NCBI GenBank assembly: GCA_945861415.1
Contig: CAMAUV010000019.1
Span: forward strand, 1-64,000
Length of the DNA stretch: 64,000 nucleotides
Source: Akkermansia muciniphila
GTDB taxonomy: Bacteria; Verrucomicrobiota; Verrucomicrobiia; Verrucomicrobiales; V1-33
Direction of reading: 5' to 3'
Below the pieces are notes generated by a model that did no database searches, had not been told where the DNA came from, and was given only the letters and a program-made list of their open reading frames with translations. The position numbers were made by a program, and so were the translations under genes. Positions 42,806 to 52,035 of the stretch are shown here, one piece after another (position 1 is the stretch's first letter; every line of letters begins with the position of its first letter).

Positions 42806-44248
42806 TCAACTGAGGATGCCTTTCACGATTTCGCCCTCCACATTTGTCAGGCGGCGGTCGATGCCGTTGTGGTAGAAGGTCAATTTTTTGTGATCCAAAC
42901 CGAGGAGGTGGAGAATGGTGGCGTGGAAGTCAGGGATATTCACCTGGTCGGTGGCGATGGAATAACCGATATCATCGGACGAGCCGTGATGGTGGCCGGC
43001 CTTCACGCCCGCGCCGGCGAGGAAGCAGGTGAAGGCGGCGGGATGGTGATCGCGTCCGGGGGAATTCACGCCCTGCGTGACCGGACAGCGCCCAAACTCC
43101 GTGCTCCAGATAAAGAGAGTATCATCGAACATCCCGCGCTGCTTCAAATCCTGAATGAGCGCAGCCACCGGCTGGTCCATGGTGGCTGCTTGGTTGTCGT
43201 GGTTCTCCTTCATGTTTTCATGACCGTCCCAGTTGATGCGCGGAGTGCCGAAGGAACCGCCATTGATGATCTGCACGAAGCGCACTCCGCGCTCCAGAAG
43301 CCGGCGGGCCATGAGGCAATTGCGTGAGAAGCCTTTGTTGGCCGGCTCGTCGATGCCGTAGAGCTTCTTGATGTGCTCCGGCTCGCTGTCGAAATTCGTG
43401 GCCTCGGGAATGCTCGACTGCATGCGGGCCGCGAGTTCGTATGAACGCAGGCGGGCGGCGAAGGCGCCGTCGCCGGGATTGGCGGCGGCGAAGTCGCGGT
43501 TCATGGAAGTCAAGAGGTCCATGTCCGCCGAGCGGGCTTCCGGGGAAATGCCCTCCGGTGTGCGTAGGTCCGAGATGGGTTCGGCCACAGCGGTGCGGAA
43601 GGCGACGCCTTGGTGATTAGCCGGGAGGAAGCCGGACGTCCAATTGATCGATCCACCGGCTGGCATCCCGCGGGGATCGGGCAGCACGACGAATGCGGGA
43701 AGGTTCTCGTTGTCCGTGCCAAGACCGTAACTGAGCCACGCGCCCATGCAGGGAAATCCGTTCAGCGTGAATCCGGTGTTCATCTGGAAAGCGGCGGGCG
43801 TGTGATTGTTGCTCTTCGCGAACATCGAGTGAATGAAACACAAATCGTCCACGCAGCCCGCGAGCTTTGGCAGCAAGCTGCTGACCCATGCGCCCGACTT
43901 TCCGTGCTGCCGGAAATCGTAAACGCTCTTCATGAGATTCCCCGGCTGACCAAAGAATCCGAGGTTTTCGCCACGGCCTTCCATGGATTTGCCGTGCATC
44001 TTTTCCAGATGCGGCTTGTAGTCGAAGGTCTCCAGATGACTCACCCCTCCCGCGCAGAAAATCTGCACCACGCGCTTCGCTTTCGCTTGGAAATGGGGCT
44101 TCCGTGATGAAGCCGTGCCGGCGTCTGCGGCGCGGGCATTGTCGCGGTCGAGCATCCACGCCAGCGCGATGGCACCGAGCCCGCCGCCGCTATTCCAGAG
44201 AAAATGCCGGCGTGAGAGCAGTGTGGAGGGTGAGTTGTCTTCGCTCAT
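42806..44248 (-). CDS. DUF1501 family protein with Tat-type signal
   Basis: 480 residues with Tat motif LLSRRHFLWNSGGGLGAIAL, RVVQIFCAGGVSHLETFDYK, SGAWVSSLLPKLAGCVDDLC, LFIWSTEFGRCPVTQGVNSP with GRDHHPAAFTCFLAGAGVKA, and DFHATILHLLGLDHKKLTFY. It is the upstream partner of the PSC1/DUF1553 gene at 39543 and clearly diverged from the downstream DUF1501 gene, so the two are not recent duplicates. It follows the unknown secreted protein by 20 bases in the same direction. Confidence 0.9.
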   Translation of the reverse strand: MSEDNSPSTLLSRRHFLWNSGGGLGAIALAWMLDRDNARAADAGTASSRKPHFQAKAKRVVQIFCAGGVSHLETFDYKPHLEKMHGKSMEGRGENLGFFGQPGNLMKSVYDFRQHGKSGAWVSSLLPKLAGCVDDLCFIHSMFAKSNNHTPAAFQMNTGFTLNGFPCMGAWLSYGLGTDNENLPAFVVLPDPRGMPAGGSINWTSGFLPANHQGVAFRTAVAEPISDLRTPEGISPEARSADMDLLTSMNRDFAAANPGDGAFAARLRSYELAARMQSSIPEATNFDSEPEHIKKLYGIDEPANKGFSRNCLMARRLLERGVRFVQIINGGSFGTPRINWDGHENMKENHDNQAATMDQPVAALIQDLKQRGMFDDTLFIWSTEFGRCPVTQGVNSPGRDHHPAAFTCFLAGAGVKAGHHHGSSDDIGYSIATDQVNIPDFHATILHLLGLDHKKLTFYHNGIDRRLTNVEGEIVKGILS

Positions 44249-44268
44249 GATTGATCCGGTTGCGCGGG

Positions 44269-45492
44269 TCAGAGTTTTCCAGATCGGATGAACTCGTGTC
44301 GCACGGGAGTGGTGACTTTCTTACCTGTGGTCGAGACGAAGGTCACTGATCCTGCGGCGTATTCGAGCGTCTTCACGTTCTCGAATCCGTCGGGGATTTT
44401 GACCACTCCCTGGATGTAGTTGATGGCGGTCGGCTTGTCCGCGCTGAGCTGGACGGCAGTCGCGACTCCCTCTTTGGCGAGCACATTGTCGCTGGTGGAA
44501 GCCGCGAGGCCATCGGCAAAAAAGGCGGTGACGTCTTCCAGTCCGACGCAGTTGTTGCGTCCATTCCACGGGTAGCCATGGCGGCCTCGGTTCTCCAGCC
44601 AGAAGATGGTGCTGTTTAGGACAGCGGGATCTTTAAGCGCGAACCAGACGTATCCGGCTTCCGCGTTCGTCGCGGTGATCCACGCAGGGCCGCCGGTCTT
44701 CTCCCAGGGCTCGTTGACCAGTTGCACGAGGTCCGCAAAACCAGTCCGTGTCGGCAGGCGAGTGAGGTCGGCATCAGGCGCATCTTTCCATGCGGAGGGG
44801 ACTTTTGACAGGTCCTTCCACTTCGTTCCGGGCAGCAGCGCTTGATATTCGCGTTTTGCCGGGTCGCTGAAAACGCCCGGATTCGTCATGCCGAAACGAA
44901 TGGCGCTGGTGGCGATGCGAATCGCTCCCTCCTTGTCCGGCATCGCGAGGGTCGCGTGGTGACCTAGCGGCACGCGCCCGGCAAAGCCCTCGATGGTGTG
45001 CCTTGAATAGAGGACATTCTGACCGTCCACCAGCGAAAGCGCTTTGGTCACGCTTCCTTTGCGCACCTTTGTCTGAATCCCCATCGTGAGCGTGGTGACG
45101 TCGCCGGTTTTCTTTGTGCCGACGGCCTTCCATGCGTCACCGGCCACCTCCCCGTGGGGCGGATGCTTCTCGCCGGAGACCTCAGCGGAATTGCCGCCGA
45201 AGGGCAGGCAGAAAAAGTCGCCCCGCAGCGGGACGAGCACCGGCACGGGCATCGCCGCCGCTTTCTCATCCTGCCACGGAGTGATGTGATAGGGTTGCAC
45301 GGGCTTCGCGCTGTCCCGGAAAAATGTAACCGGTGCTGTGTGTCCGCCCATTTGGGTGACCGCGACTTCGACTTCTTTGGACGACAGGATAACGCAGGTC
45401 TGCGAGTTGACGGTGCGAGTTTCCGCCAGTGAAGGGACGGCGGTGCTGGCGATAGCGGCGAGGCTCATGAGGTAAGTTGCGGAGATGTTCAT
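44269..45492 (-). CDS. Secreted protein of unknown function, possible aldose-epimerase-like fold
   Basis: 407 residues with a signal peptide (YLMSLAAIASTAVPSLAE). I do not recognise a named family. Blocks such as VEVAVTQMGGHTAPVTFF, PVLVPLRGDFFCLPFGGNS, YSRHTIEGFAGRVPLGHHAT and WFALKDPAVLNSTIFWLENR, with His in a beta-rich context, recall galactose mutarotase-like proteins, which start with a similar strand about the sugar and carry a GHH or GHT turn. It sits 13 bases after a PSC1/LamG/DUF1553 gene and 20 bases before a DUF1501 gene, so it belongs to the haem-protein operon and may bind or modify the same glycan. Confidence 0.6.
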   Translation of the reverse strand: MNISATYLMSLAAIASTAVPSLAETRTVNSQTCVILSSKEVEVAVTQMGGHTAPVTFFRDSAKPVQPYHITPWQDEKAAAMPVPVLVPLRGDFFCLPFGGNSAEVSGEKHPPHGEVAGDAWKAVGTKKTGDVTTLTMGIQTKVRKGSVTKALSLVDGQNVLYSRHTIEGFAGRVPLGHHATLAMPDKEGAIRIATSAIRFGMTNPGVFSDPAKREYQALLPGTKWKDLSKVPSAWKDAPDADLTRLPTRTGFADLVQLVNEPWEKTGGPAWITATNAEAGYVWFALKDPAVLNSTIFWLENRGRHGYPWNGRNNCVGLEDVTAFFADGLAASTSDNVLAKEGVATAVQLSADKPTAINYIQGVVKIPDGFENVKTLEYAAGSVTFVSTTGKKVTTPVRHEFIRSGKL

Positions 45493-45505
45493 AGTTTGAT
45501 TTGAT

Positions 45506-48500
45506 TCAACGGAGATAGACGAATTCGGACGAGTTCAACAGCGCCCAACATACGCTCTTGAGGGCGCGATCTTTTGCGGCAGCGGCAGCGCGGGCGGCTT
45601 CTTCAGCACTGAGCGTGCGTCCCAGCGCGAGGCGATAGACCAACTGGATGGCCTTGACGCTTTCGTTTCCGGCAGCCTTCATGGCGCGCTCGGCAAGGTG
45701 ATTCGCCTGCCGCTGGACGAAGCTGTTATTCATGAGCCCCAGCGCCTGCAGCGGCGTAGTAGTGACGCCACGGGATGGCGTTTTCACGGAGGGGTCCGGG
45801 CAGTCGAAGGTATCAAGGAGCGGGTCTTTGCCGCTGTTCACATTCATGCGGTAAACTGTCCGCCGGTTGAACTCCGGCCCCTGTTTGTCGGCGATCGCGT
45901 AAACATTGGCAGGAAAGCCGATAGCATCGAACGCGCGGAATCCCGGGCCGCCAGCCTGGGGATTGAGCTGACCGCTCACGGCAAGCATGGCATCGCGGAT
46001 GGCTTCGGCTTCGAGCCGACGCGGCGCATACCGCCAGAGCAGAGTATTGCCGGCGTCGATGGCTGTGGCCGCCACTTTGGAAACGGAAGACTGACGATAA
46101 GTGGCGGAATTCACGATCAGCCGGTGCAGGGATTTTATGCTCCAGTCGCTTTCGATGAACTTCGCCGCCAGCCAGTCCAGCAGTTCCGGATGCGTGGGCT
46201 TAGCACCGGCGATACCGAAATCGTTGGGAGTGCTCACGATGCCCTGACCAAAATGAAGATGCCAGACGCGGTTCGCCATGACGCGGGCGGGCAGGGGATT
46301 TTTGGGATCGCTCAGCCAGGCTGCAAATTTCTTGCGGCGTTCTGCTTCCGGCGCATCCGCAGGGAGACCGAAGTCAGGGTTCAGATCCGCAATCGCCGAC
46401 AGGCCACCGGGCGTAACCACTTCATCTGGCGAGGTCACCTCGCCACGGATCAGGCGGCGGGTAGGCGCCGGATTGTTCCGCGTGCCGACGTAGGAAACAG
46501 CGCCGGAGACTGGCGGCAGGGCCGCGAGGGCGGCCTGGCTCTTCTCTTTTTCCGCCACGGCCTTTTCGTGTTCAGCCCGCTGTTCCGGTGTCAGGGCAGC
46601 GAGGATGGCTTCACGGGGAATGGCGAATCCGGCAGCACGGTAGGAGGCGGCCACTTCCGCATCACCGAGCGCACGGTCATACAGTGAGGTCTGGCGGATT
46701 TCTCCCTTGAGCCATGCGCCCTTCGCGGCACCCGAGTGGCGCAGGCCAAGCAGGATATGGGCATCGCCCGCGGCAAAGGTCTCGAGCGGTGAGCCGGGTG
46801 TGTAGGGTTTTCCCAGCGGCTCGCCATTCCGGTAGAGCACGACACTGTTGTCCGCGCGATACACGACAGCCATGTGAATGAGCGTGCCGGGAGCCCCCGG
46901 TTCAGGGGGAATATCCAGATCGGCGGTGCGCCGGGAATTGTCGCTGCCGGCCATCCATTTCCCGGGCTGCCGCTCTGCGAAGACGATGGCATCGAAGACC
47001 TTGCCTCCACCACTTTGAATCGAAATGGCAGCACCGCCGCCCTGCTCGTTAGTCGCCAGCGAGACCCATGCTTCGAGAGTCTTTTCGCGGATATCTTTGG
47101 TGAGAGGAGGGGATTGGAAAAACGCCCCGTCTTTCGGGAGTTGCAGGCGTCCGTTGGCGATCGCTGCGCCGCCGTGCAGTTCGCCTGCGGCCCCGCTGGC
47201 CGTGAAGTTCCATGAGAGAAACGGCGCGGGCCCGGGTGGTGCGGCGGGAGGCTTGATCTGCGCCGCGGCGATTTTCGCTCCCTCCGCCTCAATGCGTGAG
47301 AGTCGCTCTCCGGCGGCGGCAATTTCCTTTTCCAAAGCCGCCCGCCTTTCGTTGTGAGCCTTCTTTTCGTCGGCGCCCGCGATGGGCCGCTCGCCGTGCT
47401 TCACGCCTTCGAAGACCGACTTCATCCGGTAGTACTCTTCGTGGGGAATCGGATCGTATTTGTGCGCGTGACACCGTGCGCAATTCACCGTGAGGCCCAG
47501 AAACGACTGCCCCACCACGCCGAGCATGTCTTCGAGTTCATCCTCACGGGTGATGGCACGCTGGGTGGCATTGGACTGGGCATTCCCCGCCTGATCCCAC
47601 GGGCCGCACACGAGCAGGCTGGTCGCGACGACGCCCTCGCTGGTCACCGGCTCGATCACATCCCCGGCGACCTGTTCCTGCATGAACCGGTTGTAGGGTT
47701 TGTCGGAGTTAAAGCTCCTGATCACATAGTCACGGAAATGCCACGCGTTGTCCCGCAGCTGGTCGTATTCAAAGCCCTGACTCTCCGTATAGCGTGCCAC
47801 ATCCAGCCAGTGCCGGCCCCAGCGCTCGCCATAGTGCGGCGAAGCGAGCAGCCGGTCCACAACGCTCGCATAGGCCCCGGGCGACGTATCGTTCACGAAA
47901 GCATCCACTTCCTCCGGCGAAGGCGGCAGCCCGATGAGATCAAAGCTCAACCGCCGGATCAGCGTCGCGCGGTCAGCTTCCGGCGACAACGCGAGGCCAT
48001 CCTTCGCCAGACGGGCACGAATGAACGCGTCAATCGCATCCGGCGCATTGCCGGGCACCGCCGGAGCCTTCAGCGGCTGGAGCGACCAGTGGTCGCTGCG
48101 CACCGCCGCCACGGGCGCTCCATCGTCGGGCCATGCTGCGCCCTGATCAATCCATGCCCGCAGCAGCCCGACCTGCGCCGCCGTGAGCCGCTCTCCTTTT
48201 GGCGGCATGATCTTGTCCTCCTCCAGCCCCGCCACGAGATGAACAAGCGGGCTCTCCGCGCTTTTACCCGCCACCAGCACCTTGCCTTCATCGCCCCCCT
48301 GAAAGGCAGAGGCCTTGTTGTCCAGCCGCAGCCCGCCCTTCTGCTTTTCGGCCCCGTGACATTTCACACAGTTGTCTGCGAAGATAGGTTTAATGTCCCG
48401 GGCGAAATCCACGGTGACCCCCGCCGGCGCAGGTAGCGCGGAGACGTTGGCCGGGCGCCCGTCAGTCCTGAGCGGCATCGTCGCTGAGACTAGGGCCGGC

Positions 48501-48544
48501 AGGAAAAGGAGGTGGCGGAATCTGGTAGCGGTTTGAGTGCGCAC
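45506..48544 (-). CDS. PSC1/DUF1549/LamG/DUF1553 secreted cytochrome c-type protein
   Basis: The start is GTG 48544, the only start that precedes the full signal peptide (FRHLLFLPALVSATMP). 1012 residues: PSC1 haem motif CVKCHGAEKQKGGLRLDNKA near 59-63, MPPKGERLTAAQ, DUF1549 (about 165-370) with RWGRHWLDVARYTESQGFEY and a second haem motif CARCHAHKYDPIPHEEYY, a LamG-type domain about 440-620 (EAWVSLATNEQGGGAAISIQ), and DUF1553 about 700-960 (ANRVWHLHFGQGIVSTPNDF). It has the same layout as the 14485-17712 protein but diverged sequence. It heads a run of five genes with gaps of at most 20 bases. Confidence 0.9.
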   Translation of the reverse strand: MRTQTATRFRHLLFLPALVSATMPLRTDGRPANVSALPAPAGVTVDFARDIKPIFADNCVKCHGAEKQKGGLRLDNKASAFQGGDEGKVLVAGKSAESPLVHLVAGLEEDKIMPPKGERLTAAQVGLLRAWIDQGAAWPDDGAPVAAVRSDHWSLQPLKAPAVPGNAPDAIDAFIRARLAKDGLALSPEADRATLIRRLSFDLIGLPPSPEEVDAFVNDTSPGAYASVVDRLLASPHYGERWGRHWLDVARYTESQGFEYDQLRDNAWHFRDYVIRSFNSDKPYNRFMQEQVAGDVIEPVTSEGVVATSLLVCGPWDQAGNAQSNATQRAITREDELEDMLGVVGQSFLGLTVNCARCHAHKYDPIPHEEYYRMKSVFEGVKHGERPIAGADEKKAHNERRAALEKEIAAAGERLSRIEAEGAKIAAAQIKPPAAPPGPAPFLSWNFTASGAAGELHGGAAIANGRLQLPKDGAFFQSPPLTKDIREKTLEAWVSLATNEQGGGAAISIQSGGGKVFDAIVFAERQPGKWMAGSDNSRRTADLDIPPEPGAPGTLIHMAVVYRADNSVVLYRNGEPLGKPYTPGSPLETFAAGDAHILLGLRHSGAAKGAWLKGEIRQTSLYDRALGDAEVAASYRAAGFAIPREAILAALTPEQRAEHEKAVAEKEKSQAALAALPPVSGAVSYVGTRNNPAPTRRLIRGEVTSPDEVVTPGGLSAIADLNPDFGLPADAPEAERRKKFAAWLSDPKNPLPARVMANRVWHLHFGQGIVSTPNDFGIAGAKPTHPELLDWLAAKFIESDWSIKSLHRLIVNSATYRQSSVSKVAATAIDAGNTLLWRYAPRRLEAEAIRDAMLAVSGQLNPQAGGPGFRAFDAIGFPANVYAIADKQGPEFNRRTVYRMNVNSGKDPLLDTFDCPDPSVKTPSRGVTTTPLQALGLMNNSFVQRQANHLAERAMKAAGNESVKAIQLVYRLALGRTLSAEEAARAAAAAKDRALKSVCWALLNSSEFVYLR

Positions 48545-48672
48545 TAAAGTTTGATTGGCTATAAACGTTGATTTTCCGAAACTTGTATCATGTCGGAGGC
48601 TTTTGCCAATATGACTTTACGCCATTCGCCTGAAGATTTACGGCGCGCTTGGCTCTCCGGGCCTGACTCGCC

Positions 48673-48790
48673 TCAGGGATTTGTTTTCGGAACAGGCTCC
48701 AGCCAGTCGGGGGAGAGTAACTGTTTGATCTCAAACTGTCGGCTTGTGTAGCTCTCACCAAGCGGAGCAGCGGTTTTAATGCAGCACCGG
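48673..48790 (-). pseudogene. Possible 3' coding remnant in the ThuA-cytochrome gap
   Basis: Just past the ThuA stop, in another frame, about 40 codons without a stop read ARCCIKTAAPLGESYTSRQF then EIKQLLSPDWLEPVPKTNP and end at TGA 48673. The composition looks like a real protein C-terminus rather than shadow sequence, but I recognise no family and there is no start codon. The rest of the 250-base gap (48545-48672) shows nothing notable. Confidence 0.25.
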
Positions 48791-48794
48791 GCGA

Positions 48795-49724
48795 CTACCT
48801 TTTCTCCTTGGGATCGAGATTTTCCATCACCTCCGCGTCGCTCACGGCGGCTGAGCTGAAGCCATCTTTTGGCACTTCGACTTTGCTAATCCAGCAGAGG
48901 GCGTTGATGATGGTTTTTCGGAACTGATCGTCTTGCCAGTTCTTGTGGAAATGGCCGCCGGTGAAGCCAAAGCCACGCCCGCCATCGGGGCGTTCCACCG
49001 ACCACATGAGGGCTTCATCGCGGCCTTTGGCTTCCTGGATGTGCGGATAAGGGCCTTTGGGGTAAACATACCGGCCTTCGCGAACGGTATCACTCGGACG
49101 GGCGACTAGAACGGGTGTGAATTTCACGCCCCCAATCTCCTTCGGCCCTGTGGCATCGAAGCCTTCCGCGAAACGCATGTTGAAATACCACTCGTCTTTG
49201 ATTGCGAAGGGTTTCACGCCGCGCGTGATCGGATGTTCGGGCAGTTTGTCGATTTCGGCCTGCCAAATTGGATTACACGAAAATGCGTGTTCATAGCACC
49301 CGCCGATCCATGAGCGGAACTTGTCGCCGACGCCTTCTTTCGGCACCTCGACACCATAATGCATGCAGCCGAATCCGACACCGCGGGCGACAAGTTGTTC
49401 CATAACGGCAAGGCGGCCTTCTCCTTGGAGAACCGGGTGGCGTCCGTTGCCATCGGAGAAGCAGACCACGGCATCGGCATCGTCGAAGGTCTTCACATCC
49501 TTCACCCAGCCCATCTCATGGCGATCAACGGTGATCCCCGGGATTTCGCGCAAGCGTTTCTCCAGCAAAATGGTACCTGCACGGAACTCGTGCATCATGG
49601 GCGGATGACTGGGCTGGCCGGCGATGAGAACCAGCTTGCGCGGTTTCCCGCCCTCCGCAGCGGAGGACATGCGGGGGGTGGCTGAAGCGGCGAGTGCAAG
49701 TCTGAGAAAGGTGGAGCGATTCAT
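48795..49724 (-). CDS. ThuA-domain protein, secreted
   Basis: 309 residues: a short export signal (RLALAASATPRMSSA) then a ThuA-like (glutamine amidotransferase-fold) domain about 28-280, with KLVLIAGQPSHPPMMHEFRA, DDADAVVCFSDGNGRHPVLQ, RGVGFGCMHYGVEVPKEGVG (elbow Cys-His), and RGFGFTGGHFHKNWQDDQFR near the end. ThuA was named for trehalose use in Sinorhizobium; secreted forms are abundant in Planctomycetota and Verrucomicrobiota and their role is unclear. A good sigma-70-type promoter lies 20-50 bases upstream. It is divergent from the SUMF1-like gene. Confidence 0.87.
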   Translation of the reverse strand: MNRSTFLRLALAASATPRMSSAAEGGKPRKLVLIAGQPSHPPMMHEFRAGTILLEKRLREIPGITVDRHEMGWVKDVKTFDDADAVVCFSDGNGRHPVLQGEGRLAVMEQLVARGVGFGCMHYGVEVPKEGVGDKFRSWIGGCYEHAFSCNPIWQAEIDKLPEHPITRGVKPFAIKDEWYFNMRFAEGFDATGPKEIGGVKFTPVLVARPSDTVREGRYVYPKGPYPHIQEAKGRDEALMWSVERPDGGRGFGFTGGHFHKNWQDDQFRKTIINALCWISKVEVPKDGFSSAAVSDAEVMENLDPKEKR

Positions 49725-49744
49725 AGTGATGGTGGTAGACCAAA

Positions 49745-49773
49745 TTTATACTGGCCCGGATTCCTCAAATCAA
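49745..49773 (-). promoter_or_regulatory. Candidate sigma-70 promoter for the ThuA gene
   Basis: On the minus strand TTGATT (49773-49768) and TATAAA (49750-49745) are separated by exactly 17 bases, close to the housekeeping consensus, and end 20 bases before the ThuA start codon. It lies in the divergent gap between ThuA and the SUMF1-like gene. Confidence 0.5.
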
Positions 49774-49823
49774 CCCGGATGCGAGCCCACTTGCGCGTGA
49801 GGACTTTGTTGAGAGACTATGAG

Positions 49824-50474
49824 ATGTTAAACTTATTGATTTTGTCCGTGGTCTTTTTTGCAGCCGTGGGGACGGCTTTCAGTGAAGGCGGGCCGCAAGT
49901 GCCGAAGGCATTTGCTGTCACGGGATCGGGGAAAGAATTGACGGTGCGCCTAGGCAGCGGCGTGAAACTGGAACTGGCCCTGATTCCGACCGGTGAATTC
50001 ATGATGGGCGATAAAGACAACAAACCGGTCCACAAGGTCAGGATCACCCGGCCGTTCTACCTTGGAAAATACGAAGTGACGCAGGCGCAGTGGGAGACCG
50101 TGATGGGCAACAACCCCAGCCGCTTCAAGGGGGCCAAAAATCCGGTGGAGCAGGTCAATTGGGAAGACTGCCGGAAGTTCATCGAAACACTCAATGCCAA
50201 GGCCGCGCAGCAGGTGGGCAAGTTCGCTTTGCCCACTGAGGCACAGTGGGAATATGCGAGCCGTGGGGGCCGGGAGACAAGATATTGCTTTGGCGACGAA
50301 AAGGCAGGGCTCGTCGAGTATGGTTGGTTTACCGATAATTCCGGGAGCAGATCACAGCCCGTCGGCGGGAAGAAGCCCAATGACTGGAGGCTCTACGACA
50401 TGCATGGAAACGTGTCGGAGTGGTGCCGCGACTGGTTTGACGGAGATTACTATGCGAATAGTCCGTCGGAGTAG
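49824..50474 (+). pseudogene. SUMF1/formylglycine-generating-enzyme-like protein, truncated
   Basis: From ATG 49824 a signal peptide (MLNLLILSVVFFAAVGTAF) leads into the SUMF1 fold: LALIPTGEFMMGDKDNKPVH, YLGKYEVTQAQWETVMGNNP, VNWEDCRKFIETLNAK, ALPTEAQWEYASRGG, YDMHGNVSEWCRDWFDGDYY. It stops at TAG after NSPSE, about 40-50 residues short of the usual end, which would hold the RGGSW and late Cys/Arg block. In-frame remains after the stop read AFVGPSVGV and then another TAG, where DPTGPSxGxYRV is expected, so decay by point changes is likely. Whether the short form is stable is unknown. It may once have acted on, or only resembled, sulfatase-activating enzymes. Confidence 0.7.
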
Positions 50475-50607
50475 GCCTTCGTTGGTCCTTCTGTTGGTGT
50501 GTAGGCATTAGCCGATATTCCTCCTCACCGCGAAGCGGCACTTCTTTTAAAGAGTGGCGGTTTCGCCCTACGTTCAGAAGGTCGACTAAAGGCTGTATAC
50601 CAACGAT

Positions 50608-52035
50608 TTAATCCCCCGTAGCACCCTGCCAGTCGTCGGTGTGGAAGGGTGAGGCCGGCAGCCCTTCTTTGTTGACCAGATTCGGATTTGCTTCGTTACT
50701 CCAGCCCAAACGGGCGCGCGTGGGCGCGGCAACTTCCTTCGCCTAGACAACGACGGTGTCGCCGTCGATTATGGCCTCGGCTTGGACGAACTTGCCGTCC
50801 CCGCCAGCGACTTCGAACTCCGTCAGTGCTTTGCCGTCGCGCGCCTTTAGTCCGCCCCCGACGTGGGCGAAGGACAGTAGGATCTTGCTGCCATCGACCT
50901 TCATCGATTTGTAGAGCGGTCCGGAATAAACGATGTCCTTCCTGTAATCCTTGACGAGCGCCCAAAGGGCCAGGCGGTTGCCGATGTCCACCTTGTTGAC
51001 TGGATGGATGTCGCTGATGGCTGTGACCAAGTCTGTTGTTACCGCCATGCCAGTACGGGGAATCTTGAGATTGGAAACCTGGGCTTCCCAGATCGGTGGA
51101 AGAGAGTTGGGGCCGTATCCGCCGAAGGGCGCGATCTGAACAAAGTAGAATGAAAAATCATAGCCCCATGTCCGCCGCCAGGTTTCGATTAGAGCCTTCA
51201 TCTTGTCAGCGTAGCTCAGGCCCGCTCCCACGTTGGATTCGCCTTGGTACCATATAGCGCCGCGCATTGCCACCGGTGCGAGGGGTGCGATCATGCCGTT
51301 CTACAAGTCGCCACTCGGCCCGGGTGTCTAGGACTCGCAAACGGTTCCACCACGCGTAGCAGAGATCAGTCCGATGGGGACCTTCAGCTCTTTGTGCAGT
51401 TTGCGACCAAAGAAGTAAGCGCAGGCGGAGAATCCCACGCCGCGGCTTGGCGTCACCACGATGTTCTTTGGGGAGCAGGTCACCCAGTTGCAGTTTACGG
51501 AGGATGCTGGTGCTGGTGCCTGCGTATGAGGGATATCTAGCAGGCGGATCTGCGGATAGTCCGCAGCGGCAACTTCCTCCTGCCAATCAAGGCAGGGCAC
51601 CTGATGGCGGACTGGGCCGAGTTGCTTTTCCATGTTCGACTGACCGGAGGCGAGCCACACCTCGCCAACGAGAACGTCGGTGCATTTGACGGTCGTCTTT
51701 GAGTCACTGACGATCAATTGGGCCGGTTTACTTTTGGCCTCCAGTTCATCAAGCTTTACCGTCCATCGCCCGTCCTCTCCGGCGACGGTTGACTTGGATT
51801 GCCCGCTGAAAGTGACACTGACCTTTTCTCCCGGACGGGCCTGTCCCCAGACAGGAACCTTCATCTGGCGTTGGAGCACCATATGGTCGCTAAAAACGCT
51901 GGCTAGCGAGAGTCCGGCGGGTGGTGTCTGATCAGGTTTTATCTCAGCTGTGGCGTTATTGGACGGACGTAAAAAACCGTACAGCAAGATCAAAGTCGCC
52001 ACCCGCGCTACGCTTGCCGGGCTAGCGGGAAGCAT
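50608..52035 (-). pseudogene. Sialate O-acetylesterase-like gene with three in-frame stops
   Basis: One frame of 476 codons from ATG 52035 to TAA 50608 encodes a full-length SASA-type esterase, interrupted by TAG at 51328, TAG near 51301 and TAG at 50743. Visible parts: signal peptide, FSDHMVLQRQMKVPVWGQA, the catalytic Ser in VWLASGQSNMEKQL, GLISATRGGTVCES, MRGAIWYQGESNVGAGLSYA, the late DIHPVNK with catalytic Asp and His, and the C-terminal LGWSNEANPNLVNKEGLPAS. A segment of about 80 residues between the first two stops and GESN is missing compared with family members. The order of the pieces is kept and all lie in one frame. It overlaps the DUF1080 gene end by 14 bases. Confidence 0.82.

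Noticed and set aside
42800-42809. TTG start for the PSC1/DUF1553 gene giving a four-base overlap with DUF1501
   Set aside because: An ATG three codons later directly precedes the signal peptide, so the ATG at 42800 is preferred.
37272-52035. Most in-frame stops in broken genes are TAG, suggesting amber recoding
   Set aside because: Several intact genes end properly with TAG (for example the giant lamin-tail gene at 9995, the SDR at 24913, DUF1552 at 28985, DUF1080 at 52022). The expected residues at the inner TAGs also differ (Trp, Tyr and others), and the broken genes have other damage.
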